This document shows, piece by piece, positions 35,720 through 44,754 of a stretch of 64,000 nt of DNA (within the stretch, counting starts at the first letter, position 1; every line of letters begins with the position of its first letter). The translations under genes were made by a program, and so were the position numbers. The DNA is from JAJDXW01 sp965223775 (lineage in GTDB: Bacteria; Pseudomonadota; Gammaproteobacteria; HK1), in assembly GCA_965223775.1 (NCBI GenBank), contig OZ245021.1, forward strand, positions 2,728,001-2,792,000, written 5' to 3'. Under the pieces are notes generated by a model. That model saw only the letters and a list, made by a program, of their open reading frames with translations. It had not been told where the DNA came from and did not search any database.

Positions 35720-37042
35720 ATGACCGCGGGCGGCATGCGGGCGACGAGGAGAACGGTGCTCCGTTCCGTCGTGGCCGGAAGTCTGCTCGTGCCGTGGCTG
35801 AGAGCCCCGGGGGCGATAGCCGCGGCCGGCCCCGGCCGGTCCGTGGAGGCATCTCGGGCGCCGGGACCGGCCGGATTGACCGACACGGAGATCGTGCTCG
35901 GCATGTCCGCGGCGTTCTCCGGCCCCTCCCGAGGTCTCGGGATCGAGCTGTACCGGGGGGCCGCCGCGTACTTCACGCACCTCAACCGGAACGGCGGCGT
36001 CGGGGGCCGCAAGGTGACTCTCAGGACGTACGACGACGGCTATCAGCCGGACCCGTCCGTCGAGAACACCATGACCCTGATGCTCGAGGACAACGTGTTC
36101 GCCCTGTTCGGCTACGTGGGCACGCCTACCGTGACTCGCGTGCTGCCGATGCTGAAGAAGTTCCAGGAGAAGCAGGTCTACCTCTTCTTTCCGTTCACCG
36201 GCGCCCAGCCGCAGCGGGAACCTCCCTACGGAGCCTTCGCCTTCAACCTGCGCGCTTCCTATCGCCAGGAGACCGCCGGCCTCGTCGACAACTTCGTGCG
36301 CATCGGCAGACAGCGCATCGCGGTCTTCTACCAAGCCGATGCCTATGGCCGCAGCGGGTGGGCGGGGGTGCGGCGCGCGCTGAAGAACTACGGAGAGAAG
36401 ATCGCCGGCGAGGCGACCTACCGGCGCGGCCAGATGTTCACCGGGAGCCTTCGCAGGCAGGTCGAGATACTGAAGGCAGCCAAACCGGACGCGATCATCT
36501 GCATCGGCGCCTACGCCGCGTGCGCGGCGTTTCTGCGCGATGCGGTGGATCTCGGGCTGCGGGTCCCGATCGCCAACCTTTCCTTTGTCGGAAGCGAGAA
36601 TCTCCTGAAGCTGATCACGGACGGGCGCAGCGACGCCCGGAGATACACCACCCTCCTGGTGAATTCGCAGGTCGTTCCGAGCTATGAAGACGTATCCATT
36701 CCCGCGGTCAGGGAGTACCGCGAGTACATGCAGCGCTATGACCCCCAGGCGCCCGCGGAGCTGCTCAAGGAGAGCTACTCCCCCTTCTCGCACAGCTTCG
36801 TCAGCCTCGAGGGATTCCTCGATGCCAAGCTGATGGTCGAGATCCTGCGCCGCCTGGGTGACCATCCTGAACGGAGCCGGCTCGAAAGCGCCGTCTTCAC
36901 CGTCCGGGACTTCGATCTCGGCGTCGGCGAGCGGGTCTCCTTCGGCGCCGAACGCCGCCAAGGCCTGCAGCGGGTCTACTACACCGTCGTGGAAGACGGC
37001 CGCTTCGTCACCCTCGACAACTGGGAAGAGAGATTCTCGTAG
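35720..37042 (+). CDS. Branched-chain-amino-acid-type periplasmic binding protein
   Basis: A 440-residue type I periplasmic binding protein (Leu/Ile/Val-binding fold). A twin-arginine-like signal is present: ATRRTVLRSVVAGSLLVPWL. Core segments are EIVLGMSAAFSGPSRGLGIE, GVGGRKVTLRTYDDGYQPD and IAVFYQADAYGRSGW. No transporter permease or ATPase is encoded nearby. The next gene, 1 bp after the stop codon, encodes a membrane protein with a HAMP-like region. This points to a receptor role instead of transport: the binding protein could present its ligand to the membrane sensor. ATG 35720 is chosen because it gives the signal peptide. Confidence 0.85.
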   Translation: MTAGGMRATRRTVLRSVVAGSLLVPWLRAPGAIAAAGPGRSVEASRAPGPAGLTDTEIVLGMSAAFSGPSRGLGIELYRGAAAYFTHLNRNGGVGGRKVTLRTYDDGYQPDPSVENTMTLMLEDNVFALFGYVGTPTVTRVLPMLKKFQEKQVYLFFPFTGAQPQREPPYGAFAFNLRASYRQETAGLVDNFVRIGRQRIAVFYQADAYGRSGWAGVRRALKNYGEKIAGEATYRRGQMFTGSLRRQVEILKAAKPDAIICIGAYAACAAFLRDAVDLGLRVPIANLSFVGSENLLKLITDGRSDARRYTTLLVNSQVVPSYEDVSIPAVREYREYMQRYDPQAPAELLKESYSPFSHSFVSLEGFLDAKLMVEILRRLGDHPERSRLESAVFTVRDFDLGVGERVSFGAERRQGLQRVYYTVVEDGRFVTLDNWEERFS

Positions 37043-37043
37043 C

Positions 37044-37781
37044 ATGAAGATCCAGAAGCTCTTTCAGAAGACGCTGTTCGGAACCTTCTTTCTCTTCGGC
37101 CTGATCGCGGTGTCGACCTCGGTCCTGTGCATCTACACCGTCGATACGCACCTTTCCAAGGAATATGAAAGCAACAGCAAGGGCATCGCGAAGACCATCG
37201 CCGACGCGAGCGTCGACATCATCCTGAATCGCGACCTGTCCGCCCTTCAGTCCCTGATTGACCAGTTCGTCGAGATCCAGGGCATCAGCTATATCTACAT
37301 CACCAACGAGTCGGGCGAGTTCCTTTCACACACCTTCGTGCCCGGAATTCCCGAAGAGATTCTGTCGAGCGATCCATCGAGCACGGCGAGCGTGCACCGA
37401 AGCCTGCCCGGGATGGGCGACTTCATCGAGGTGAGCAGTCCCATCCTCGCCGGGGTTGCCGGCGCGGTTCACATCGGAATGGATACGGGATTGATCGCGC
37501 TCAAGGTTCAGCGGGCGATCGGCCAGCAGGCCTACCTAATCTCCGCGATATTCATCGCCGGCATCCTGGCTGCCATCTGGCTCGTCGGCCTCGCTGCCAA
37601 GTCGATCGAGTCGCTTCTCGCCTATGCCGTGCGTCTCGCGGGTGATCGCGACGAAGGCGTCGCCTCGGACGAGATGCTGCTCGCGCGGGACGACGAAATC
37701 GGAGAACTGGCCCGGCTCTTTCTCTACTTTGCACGGTCGAATGAGGAAGCCCGCGGTGCTCCGCCGAGCGGCAACGTCTGA
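37044..37781 (+). CDS. Two-helix membrane sensor with HAMP-like linker, no output domain
   Basis: A 245-residue inner-membrane protein. Helix 1 is LFGTFFLFGLIAVSTSVLCI. A periplasmic domain of about 120 residues follows, with a PAS/CACHE-like pattern (ADASVDIILNRDLSALQSLI, GISYIYITNESGEFLSHTF). Helix 2 is YLISAIFIAGILAAIWLVGL. A HAMP-like linker (LAGDRDEGVASDEMLLARDD, EIGELARLF) ends about 15 residues later. Sensor kinases, cyclases and chemoreceptors carry an output domain at this point, and none follows here. It starts 1 bp after the binding-protein gene. It may work through another partner or be a truncated kinase. Confidence 0.75.
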   Translation: MKIQKLFQKTLFGTFFLFGLIAVSTSVLCIYTVDTHLSKEYESNSKGIAKTIADASVDIILNRDLSALQSLIDQFVEIQGISYIYITNESGEFLSHTFVPGIPEEILSSDPSSTASVHRSLPGMGDFIEVSSPILAGVAGAVHIGMDTGLIALKVQRAIGQQAYLISAIFIAGILAAIWLVGLAAKSIESLLAYAVRLAGDRDEGVASDEMLLARDDEIGELARLFLYFARSNEEARGAPPSGNV

Positions 37782-37917
37782 CCTGCGCCGAGCGGGAGCA
37801 TCGCCGCGCGTGCAAATCCGATGACGGCTGCGCCGCGGCCCGCGATTGGACGACGATTCGGCGCTGCACCGCGGGGGGCCGGAAATCGTCTGCCGGAACA
37901 TCCGGGAACTGTCGGGC

Positions 37918-39246
37918 ATGACTGAACAACGGTTCGTTCCCCGCGTGATCGTCGTCCTGTTCTGCACCACGCTGCAGATCTGTTTCGGAACCGTATACGC
38001 GTGGAGCTTCTTTCAGACCCTCCTGGTCAAGCAGCTTGGATGGACGTTCACCGAGACCGCCGCCGCGTTCAGCATTGCGATATTCTCACTCGGACTGTCG
38101 GCGGCGTGGGCGGGTGCGATGCTGCCCCGGTTGGGGCCGCGAAAACTCGCGCTGACCGGCAGCGTGATGTTTTCAGGCGGCTATCTCCTCGCCGGCCTGG
38201 CCCTTCATCTGGACAACATCGTGTTGTTCTACCTCGGTTACGGGGTGATCGGAGGAGCCGGGATCGGGCTTGGATACGTGACCCCGGTTGCAACCGTCGC
38301 CAAGTGGTTCCCGGACCGCAAGGGGCTCGCGACCGGAATCGTCGTGATGGGCTTCGGGGTGGGCGCGCTGCTGCTGAGCAAGGTGCTGGCTCCCATTCTC
38401 ATGCTGACCACGCAGGGCGAGCTGCCCCTTCTCTTCGCCTGGCTCGGAATCGTGTTCGCCTGTGTATTGATTCCATCCAGTCTGGCGTTGCGCAACCCGC
38501 CGGCGGTTGCCGCCGCGGCCCTTGCCGGCTCCGCAGATGCCGCGAAGGCCCCGGCGCAAGCCGACGAGCCGGACTCCGTCTCGGGCTGTCTCCGGTCGCG
38601 CGAGTTCACGGTCATGTGGCTCGTGTTCTTTTTCAACATCGCGGCGGGGATCTCGATCATCAGCTTTCAATCGCCGCTCCTGCAGGATGTCTGGGGGCTC
38701 GCCGATCCGTCGGTGGAGCCGGCAACGCTCGCGGAGTACGGGGCAACCCTGATCGCGGTCAGCTCGCTCTGCAACGGGGCGGGCCGGCTGCTCTGGGGAT
38801 TGCTGTCGGACCGCATCGGGCGCGTTCGGGTGTTCCGAATTCTTCTCGCCAGCCAGATGGTCGTCTTCGGCATCCTGATGACGGAACGCGATCCGTGGAT
38901 CTTCTCGGCGCTCATCTGCTACGTCCTGCTCTGCTTCGGCGGGGGGTTCGCGACGATGCCGTCTTTCGTCTCCGATGTCTTCGGCACGAGGAGGATGTCG
39001 GCGATCTACGGAGCGATTCTCACCGCCTGGGCGGCGGCGGGAATCTTCGGCCCGCTCTACGTGGGGTATCTGAAGGATGGATATCCCGATCGAGCCATCA
39101 TCTACTGCTTCCTGATCGGGGTCCTGATCCTTGGCGTGGGGTATGCGGTCTCCTACCTGTTGAACGACGAGCGCATCCGCCTCGGCCGGCCGACCGTGGA
39201 GGGGACGCTCCGGCGATACGGCATTCCGCTGCCCCGGCAGGGCTAG
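37918..39246 (+). CDS. MFS transporter of the oxalate/formate antiporter (OFA) type
   Basis: A 442-residue, 12-helix carrier. The N-terminal helix CFGTVYAWSFFQTLLVKQLG is the OFA signature, and AKWFPDRKGLATGIVVMGFG is a second family motif. The central loop (AGSADAAKAPAQADEPDS) is soluble. Family members exchange oxalate for formate or carry other monocarboxylates. It follows the binding-protein/sensor pair by about 135 bp on the same strand, so the sensed ligand might be its substrate. ATG 37918 is the best start. Its TAG stop lies inside the CTAG where a family A element has inserted. Confidence 0.85.
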   Translation: MTEQRFVPRVIVVLFCTTLQICFGTVYAWSFFQTLLVKQLGWTFTETAAAFSIAIFSLGLSAAWAGAMLPRLGPRKLALTGSVMFSGGYLLAGLALHLDNIVLFYLGYGVIGGAGIGLGYVTPVATVAKWFPDRKGLATGIVVMGFGVGALLLSKVLAPILMLTTQGELPLLFAWLGIVFACVLIPSSLALRNPPAVAAAALAGSADAAKAPAQADEPDSVSGCLRSREFTVMWLVFFFNIAAGISIISFQSPLLQDVWGLADPSVEPATLAEYGATLIAVSSLCNGAGRLLWGLLSDRIGRVRVFRILLASQMVVFGILMTERDPWIFSALICYVLLCFGGGFATMPSFVSDVFGTRRMSAIYGAILTAWAAAGIFGPLYVGYLKDGYPDRAIIYCFLIGVLILGVGYAVSYLLNDERIRLGRPTVEGTLRRYGIPLPRQG

Positions 39247-39450
39247 CCCGCAAATCTCACCAGCTTCCTGCTGCGGACGCCGATCCATGCGCTGTGACAG
39301 GCCGTACTCCCTCAAGCCGCTTCGACAGCGCGAACGCGCTAGTGTCGGCTACGCCTTCGCCAGCGCGTACGCGCTCTTTCGGTCCGTGCGGCCTGTCACA
39401 GCGCCGTCTCGCCGCCCTCGCGACGAAAGCTGGTGAGATTTCCGGGCTAG
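39243..39450. mobile_element. MITE-like element A, copy 4, on the stop codon of the OFA transporter
   Basis: A 200-bp element (39247-39446) flanked by CTAG at 39243-39246 and 39447-39450. The left end is CCCGCAAATCTCACCAGC and the right end is the reverse complement of CCCGGAAATCTCACCAGC. The left CTAG contains the TAG stop of the preceding gene. The core orientation equals copy 1. Confidence 0.85.
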
Positions 39451-39645
39451 TCCGGCTGCCCGCGAGGTGCGGCCAAGGGAGAAATTCTCGGCGGATCCCG
39501 CATCGACGTGGCAGTCGTCCGGGTGGGCGGCGCGGTCGCGCTGGGAGTGTTGCGGTGGCTCCGGCGCCGGTTGCTGGCGGCGACCGTCAATGCCGATCTT
39601 GGCACTGTAGCCGGATTGCAGCCGGAGCGTGATCAGGATTGATGA

Positions 39646-40596
39646 TCATGATGTCCCGCGGATCCCGGCTACCGTTTCGAGCAGGGCATGGTGGTCCCCG
39701 ACGAAGCGGAGCACGATATGGCTCGCGCCTGCATTCGCGTACCCCTCGAGCCAGTCGGCGGCCGCGTCCGCGGAACCCGCGAAGCAGGCCTGACGCCTGC
39801 GCAGCACCGCCGGCGGTGCGCCGTAGTACTGCTCCAGGTACGCGTCGATCCGGGCGTTTCCCGCCGCTTCGTCGTCGTCGATCGCCACGGTGAGGTAGAC
39901 CGCGCCGGTGACGGCGCCGGGCGCTCTCCCGGCCTCGGCTGCAACCTGCCGCACCTCGCGCCACTGCTCGCCCCATCCCGCGGCGTCGGGCCCGGTCGGA
40001 AACCAGCCGTCGAAGTGCCGGCCCGCCCGTTCCAGGCTCGCGCGAACGGACCCGCCAATCCAGATGGGCGGCCCGCCGGAGCGGTGCGGGGTGGGGCCGA
40101 GCACTCCGCGCTTCACCCGCCAGCGGCCGTCCCAGTCGACGGGCTCGCCGGACCAGAGGGCTCGACACAGACGCAGCCCCTCGAGCATGCGCCCGGCACG
40201 CTTCTCGAACGGCACGCCCGCCGCCTCGAACTCGTCGCGGACGCTTGGCACGTCCGTGGCGACGCCCACTCCGAGGATCAAACGGCCCTCCGCGATCCGG
40301 TCGAGGGTTGCCGCCTGGTGGGCGAGCAGGACGGGATTGCGGAGCGCGGGCAACAGCACCGCGGTGCCGAGCGCGACCCGGCGGGTTCGTGCCGCGACGC
40401 CGGCGAGCAGGGTGAGCGGTTCGTGCCGCGGGCGGGCGAGCAGGCTGTCGCCCACCCACGCGGAGTCGTAGCCGAGCGCCTCGGCCTTCTCGGCGAGATC
40501 CAGAAGTTCCGCCGTGTCGGGCGCACCGGCCATGATGCGCTCGCGGGTCGGAAGCAGGTAGCCGAGCTTGGGGCGGGATGGTGATTCGGCGCTCAT
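39646..40596 (-). CDS. Luciferase-like (LLM class) flavin-dependent oxidoreductase
   Basis: A 316-residue TIM-barrel protein of the bacterial luciferase-like family, which uses reduced FMN or F420. Family segments are LAEKAEALGYDSAWVGDSLL, TRRVALGTAVLLPALRNPVL, AEGRLILGVGVA and PIWIGGSVRASLERAGRHFD. The cofactor and substrate cannot be told from the sequence. ATG 40596 is preferred over an in-frame ATG at 40635. It diverges from the indolepyruvate oxidoreductase gene with about 240 bp between them. Confidence 0.87.
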   Translation of the reverse strand: MSAESPSRPKLGYLLPTRERIMAGAPDTAELLDLAEKAEALGYDSAWVGDSLLARPRHEPLTLLAGVAARTRRVALGTAVLLPALRNPVLLAHQAATLDRIAEGRLILGVGVATDVPSVRDEFEAAGVPFEKRAGRMLEGLRLCRALWSGEPVDWDGRWRVKRGVLGPTPHRSGGPPIWIGGSVRASLERAGRHFDGWFPTGPDAAGWGEQWREVRQVAAEAGRAPGAVTGAVYLTVAIDDDEAAGNARIDAYLEQYYGAPPAVLRRRQACFAGSADAAADWLEGYANAGASHIVLRFVGDHHALLETVAGIRGTS

Positions 40597-40837
40597 CGGG
40601 AATTCCGCGACCGCATCCTGTTCAATCCAGACCATGTGAAGGGTACATCACACCTTGAAGCGCACATCAGGGCGCCTGCGCCGGGCGCGCGCCGCCCGGC
40701 CCCGGGTGGTGGCGGGAAATGCGGGTTAGACTTGGGTCTGTACGTGAAGACGGTAATCGGGTGCGAAAAGGCGGCGAAGATCGACGAACACGCGGTGCCG
40801 CCCGCGCCGGCCCGCTCGCCGCAACCGGAGAGTGACC

Positions 40838-43800
40838 ATGGAGCTTGCCGCGGTATCCCTGGACGACAAGTACGAGAGTCGGGAGGGACGGATCCACATC
40901 ACCGGCAGCCAGGCGATCGTGCGCCTCGCGATGATGCAGTTCATCCGCGACCGCACGGCGGGCCTCGACACCGCCTGCTACATCACCGGCTACCGCGGCT
41001 CGCCGATGCACAACATCGACAAGGAGCTGTGGTCCGCCAACCGCTTCCTCGCGGGCTCGCGGATCCATTTCCAGCCCGCCGTCAACGAGGACCTCGCGGC
41101 GACCGCGATCTGGGGCAGCCAGCAGGCGACGGAGTTCGGCGACTGCCGGCACGACGGGGTCTTCTCCCTCTGGTACGGCAAGGGTCCCGGACTCGACCGG
41201 AGCATGGACGCGATCCGCCACGGCCACCTGGCGGGAAGCGCCCGCCATGGCGGAGTGCTCGTCATGGTCGGCGACGACCACGCGCTGACTTCGACGGATG
41301 CGCCGGCCGCCCACGAGTTCGCCTTCGTCGAGATGATGATGCCCTTCCTCTATCCCTCCAACGTGCACGAGGTGCTGAGCTACGGCCTGCACGGCATCGC
41401 GCTCTCGCGGTTCTCGGGGGCGTGGGTGGGCTACAAGGCGATCCCGGACACGGTGGACGCGAGCGCGCCCCTCACCGCGGATCCGATGGACCCCGAGGTC
41501 GTGCTCCCCGCCGAGTTCGAGATGCCCCCGGACGGGCTGAACCTGCGCATCCCCGACTTCTGGTACCAGATGGAGCCACGGCACCGGGACTACAAGCTCG
41601 ACGCGGCGGTGGCGTACGCGCGTGCGAACCGGCTGAACCGGGTCACTCTGCCAAGCCGGCGCCCCCGCTACGGGATCGTCGCCACCGGAAAGGCCTGGAA
41701 CGACGTTCGCCAGGCCCTCTTCGACCTCGGCATCGACGACCGTACGGCGGACGAGCTCGGGATCACGGTTCTGAAGCTCGCGATGCCGTACCCCTTCGAT
41801 GCGGAGACGGTCCGCTGCTTCGCGGACGGCCTCGAGGAGCTCTTCGTGGTGGAGGAGAAGGTGACCCTCTCCGAGCTCCAGGTCCGCAACGCGCTCTACC
41901 CGCTCCCCGACGGCCGGCGCCCGCGGGTCATCGGGCAGAAGGACGAGACGGGGAGGGTGCTGCTCCCCGGTTTTCCGGAGGTCTCGCCCGACGACGTTGC
42001 CCGCGCCCTCGCGGCCCGCATCGCGCACTTCCACACGTCGAGCGCCATCGACGAACGCATCGCGTTCATCGACGCGAAGGCGCGCGAGGCTCGCGCGCGC
42101 GAGGCCCTCTCGGTGGCTCGCACGCCCTACTTCTGTTCGGGCTGCCCCCACAACACGTCCACCCGGGTGCCGGAGGGAAGCCGTGCCCAGGGCGGGGTGG
42201 GGTGCCACTTCATGGCCACCTACATGGACCGCGGCAACGTGACCCACACCCACATGGGGGGTGAGGGCGCGAACTGGATGGGGCAGGCCCCCTTCGTCGA
42301 GACCGGCCACGTCTTCCAGAACCTCGGCGACGGGACCTACTACCACTCGGGGCTCCTCGCGATCCGGGCGTGCGTCGCGTCCGGGATCAATATCACCTAC
42401 AAGATCCTCTTCAACGACGCGGTGGCGATGACCGGCGGACAGCCCCACGACGGGCCGCTCGACCCGCCCGCGATCAGCCACCAGGTGCGGGGCGAGGGGG
42501 TGGAGACGATCTGGCTCGTGTCGGACGAGCCGGAGAAGTACGGCTCGGCGGCGATGTTCGCACCGGGGACGAAGCTCGCTCACCGGAGAGACCTCGATCG
42601 CATCCAGCGCGAGCTTCGCGAGGTGTCGGGGGTGAGCGTCCTCATCTACGACCAGACCTGCGCGGCCGAGAAGCGCCGGCGCCGCAAGCGCGGCGCGATG
42701 GTGGACCCCGACCGGCGGACGTTCATCAACCACCGGGTGTGCGAGGGCTGCGGCGACTGCAACGCGAAGTCGAACTGCCTCTCGGTGCTTCCCCTCGATA
42801 CCGAGTACGGGCGCAAGCGCCAGATCGACCAGTCCGCCTGCAACAAGGACTTCTCGTGCGTGGAGGGCTTCTGCCCGAGCTTCGTCAGCGTGCAGGGGGC
42901 GACCCCGCGACGGGGCGGGGCGCGGGTCGAGGTCCCGGCCGGGCTCGCCGCGCTGCCGGAACCGGACCGTCCGCGCCTCGTCGAGGGCGGCCGCCCGTTC
43001 AGCATCCTCGTCGCCGGGGTGGGGGGAACCGGGGTGGTCACCATCGGCGCCCTCGTCACCATGGCCGCCCACCTCGAGGGCGTCGCGTTCTCGACCGTCG
43101 ACCAGTTCGGAATGGCCCAGAAGGGTGGGGCGGTCACGAGCCACCTGCGGATCGCGGCCCGCCCGGAGGACATGCGGGCGATCCGGCTCAACGCCGGGGC
43201 GGCGGACCTCGTGCTCGGCTGCGACAGCCTCGTCGCGTCGGGAGACCTCGCCCTCAACGTGATGCACCCGGAGCGCACCCGGGTCATCGTCAACACCCAC
43301 GAGCAGATCACCGGGCAGTTCACCCGCAACCCCGATCTCGAGTTCCCGACGGACGCCATCGTGGGTCGCATCCGAGCCGCCGCCGGGGCCGGCAACGTCC
43401 AGGTCCTCGACGCGACCCGCATCGCGACCCGCCTCCTCGGGGATGCGATCGCGAGCAACCTCTTCCTGCTCGGCTTCGCCTACCAGCGGGGCCTCGTCCC
43501 GGTGTCGGGGGTCGCCATCGAGCGGGCTATCGAGCTCAACGCGGTGGCGGTGGAGATGAACCGCGAGGCGTTCCGGTGGGGGCGGCGGGCGGGCCGCGAC
43601 CTCGCGGCGGTGGAGAGCCTTGCGGTCCAGGGCGACGAGGGCCTGGAGCCGGCCGCTCCGAGAACCGTCGACGAGTTCGCCGAGCGGCGGGAGGCGGACC
43701 TCACCGAGTGGCAGAACGCGGCCTGGGGCGCGCGCTACCGGGGGCTCGTCGAGCGAGTACGCGAGGCGGAGCAGACGCTTGGCAAGGGCGATGCGCTCGC

Positions 43801-44329
43801 GGGCGCGGTCGCCCGCTACTCCTACAAGCTGATGGCGTACAAGGACGAGTACGAGGTGGCCCGCCTCTATACGGACAGGGCGTTCCGCGAGCGGCTCGCG
43901 GCGCGCTTCGAGGGGGACCTCCGGGTCACCTTCCACATGGCGCCGCCGCTCCTCGCGCGGCCCGATCCGATGACCGGAGAAGCCCGCAAGCGCACCTACG
44001 GCCCCTGGATGTGGCGGGTGCTCGCCCTCGTCGCGAAGATGCGGGGCCTTCGTGGAACCCCGTTCGACATCTTCGGCCGCACCGCGGAGCGGCGAACGGA
44101 GCGCCGGCTCATCGAGGAGTACTTCGAGACCATGGTCGAGCTGCTCGCGGGCCTTCGCCCCGAGAACCTCGACCTCGCCGTCGAGATCGCGTCCGTACCC
44201 GACCGGATCCGGGGCTACGGCCACGTCAAGGAGCGCAACGTCGCGGAGGCCGAGGCGGAGCGGGCCGCCCTCCTCGAGCGCTGGCGGGCGGGCGGCGGCG
44301 AGGCGGCGGCCGAGGCGCGCGCCGCCTGA
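40838..44329 (+). CDS. Fused indolepyruvate ferredoxin oxidoreductase family protein
   Basis: A 1163-residue fusion of the alpha (TPP-binding, IorA-like) and beta/gamma (IorB-like) parts. The N-terminal half has TACYITGYRGSPMHNIDKEL and later FCSGCPHNTSTRVPEGS. The TPP site is NLGDGTYYHSG. A cysteine-rich segment (CEGCGDCNAKSNC, then CNKDFSCVEGFCPS) binds iron-sulfur clusters. The C-terminal gamma-like domain begins LVAGVGGTGVVTIGALV. The enzyme oxidatively decarboxylates aryl pyruvates to acyl-CoA with ferredoxin. ATG 40838 has GGAGAG about 8 bp upstream; GTG 40832 is the alternative. Family certain, exact 2-oxoacid unknown. Confidence 0.9.
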   Translation: MELAAVSLDDKYESREGRIHITGSQAIVRLAMMQFIRDRTAGLDTACYITGYRGSPMHNIDKELWSANRFLAGSRIHFQPAVNEDLAATAIWGSQQATEFGDCRHDGVFSLWYGKGPGLDRSMDAIRHGHLAGSARHGGVLVMVGDDHALTSTDAPAAHEFAFVEMMMPFLYPSNVHEVLSYGLHGIALSRFSGAWVGYKAIPDTVDASAPLTADPMDPEVVLPAEFEMPPDGLNLRIPDFWYQMEPRHRDYKLDAAVAYARANRLNRVTLPSRRPRYGIVATGKAWNDVRQALFDLGIDDRTADELGITVLKLAMPYPFDAETVRCFADGLEELFVVEEKVTLSELQVRNALYPLPDGRRPRVIGQKDETGRVLLPGFPEVSPDDVARALAARIAHFHTSSAIDERIAFIDAKAREARAREALSVARTPYFCSGCPHNTSTRVPEGSRAQGGVGCHFMATYMDRGNVTHTHMGGEGANWMGQAPFVETGHVFQNLGDGTYYHSGLLAIRACVASGINITYKILFNDAVAMTGGQPHDGPLDPPAISHQVRGEGVETIWLVSDEPEKYGSAAMFAPGTKLAHRRDLDRIQRELREVSGVSVLIYDQTCAAEKRRRRKRGAMVDPDRRTFINHRVCEGCGDCNAKSNCLSVLPLDTEYGRKRQIDQSACNKDFSCVEGFCPSFVSVQGATPRRGGARVEVPAGLAALPEPDRPRLVEGGRPFSILVAGVGGTGVVTIGALVTMAAHLEGVAFSTVDQFGMAQKGGAVTSHLRIAARPEDMRAIRLNAGAADLVLGCDSLVASGDLALNVMHPERTRVIVNTHEQITGQFTRNPDLEFPTDAIVGRIRAAAGAGNVQVLDATRIATRLLGDAIASNLFLLGFAYQRGLVPVSGVAIERAIELNAVAVEMNREAFRWGRRAGRDLAAVESLAVQGDEGLEPAAPRTVDEFAERREADLTEWQNAAWGARYRGLVERVREAEQTLGKGDALAGAVARYSYKLMAYKDEYEVARLYTDRAFRERLAARFEGDLRVTFHMAPPLLARPDPMTGEARKRTYGPWMWRVLALVAKMRGLRGTPFDIFGRTAERRTERRLIEEYFETMVELLAGLRPENLDLAVEIASVPDRIRGYGHVKERNVAEAEAERAALLERWRAGGGEAAAEARAA

Positions 44330-44418
44330 AGCACCTGCCGCTTCGACGGGCCCGCCGGACTCGGGGTCTGGAGGCAGGGAGGCTCGATTCGAGTGATCAG
44401 GGTTGAGGACGGAGCGAG

Positions 44419-44556
44419 AGCGGCGCGCGCATCGCGATCATCATGAACGGCTCGCCCCTCTTCACCGGCGACGCGGAGATCGAGGCCGACATCCAGGCCG
44501 TCGAGAAGGACATCCTCGACATGCTGAAGGACATGTCCATCGGGCAGGTCGGCTGA
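44419..44556 (+). pseudogene. Remnant of a type I restriction methyltransferase gene (hsdM)
   Basis: The frame reads SESGARIAIIMNGSPLFTGD and continues EIEADIQAVEKDILDMLKDM to a stop at 44556. The first part matches the internal HsdM motif RIAIIMNGSPLFTGDAGSGE; the second resembles the C-terminal helix of HsdM. About a hundred or more residues between them are missing, so this is an internal deletion product. There is no hsdS or hsdR nearby. The 3' part is the first copy of a 145-bp tandem duplication. Confidence 0.65.
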
Positions 44557-44560
44557 CATA

Positions 44561-44594
44561 ACATGTCGGCACTTATGTTCAAGTGCCGACATGT
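44561..44594. promoter_or_regulatory. Palindrome 1, candidate AbiEi operator
   Basis: ACATGTCGGCACTT, six bases, AAGTGCCGACATGT: a perfect 14-bp inverted repeat. It is repeated in diverged form 145 bp downstream, immediately before abiEi. AbiEi antitoxins of related systems repress their own promoter by binding inverted repeats, so these two sites are good operator candidates. Confidence 0.55.
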
Positions 44595-44706
44595 GATGCA
44601 TCCCGTCACGATAAATTGCGGAGATCGAGGCCAATATCCAGGCCGCCGAGGAGGACATCTTCTGCGTGCTGAAGTATTTGTCCGCAGGGCAGGTCGACGG
44701 ACACCA

Positions 44707-44738
44707 AATGTCGGCAGTTGCATCCAAGTGCCGACATT
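44707..44738. promoter_or_regulatory. Palindrome 2, candidate AbiEi operator directly upstream of abiEi
   Basis: AATGTCGGCAGTT, six bases, AAGTGCCGACATT: a 13-bp inverted repeat with one mismatch. It ends 16 bp before the abiEi ATG, so bound protein would block transcription or translation start. It is the second copy of palindrome 1. Confidence 0.55.
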
Positions 44739-44754
44739 CACTATCATCCTGTGA

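Larger units (their letters stand above)
44473..44754 (+). repeat. 145-bp tandem duplication carrying hsdM 3' end and a palindrome
   Basis: Copy 1 begins GCGGAGATCGAGGCCGACAT at 44473. Copy 2 begins GCGGAGATCGAGGCCAATAT at 44618, an offset of exactly 145 bp. The offset is kept at the palindromes 44561 and 44706. Copy 2 has accumulated substitutions and would encode EIEANIQAAEEDIFCVLKYL. The duplicated unit ends where abiEi begins. Confidence 0.75.

Noticed and set aside
40667..44224. A 1185-residue frame on the minus strand opposite the indolepyruvate oxidoreductase gene
   Set aside because: It is a GC-bias shadow: no domain, and the plus-strand frame carries all family motifs.
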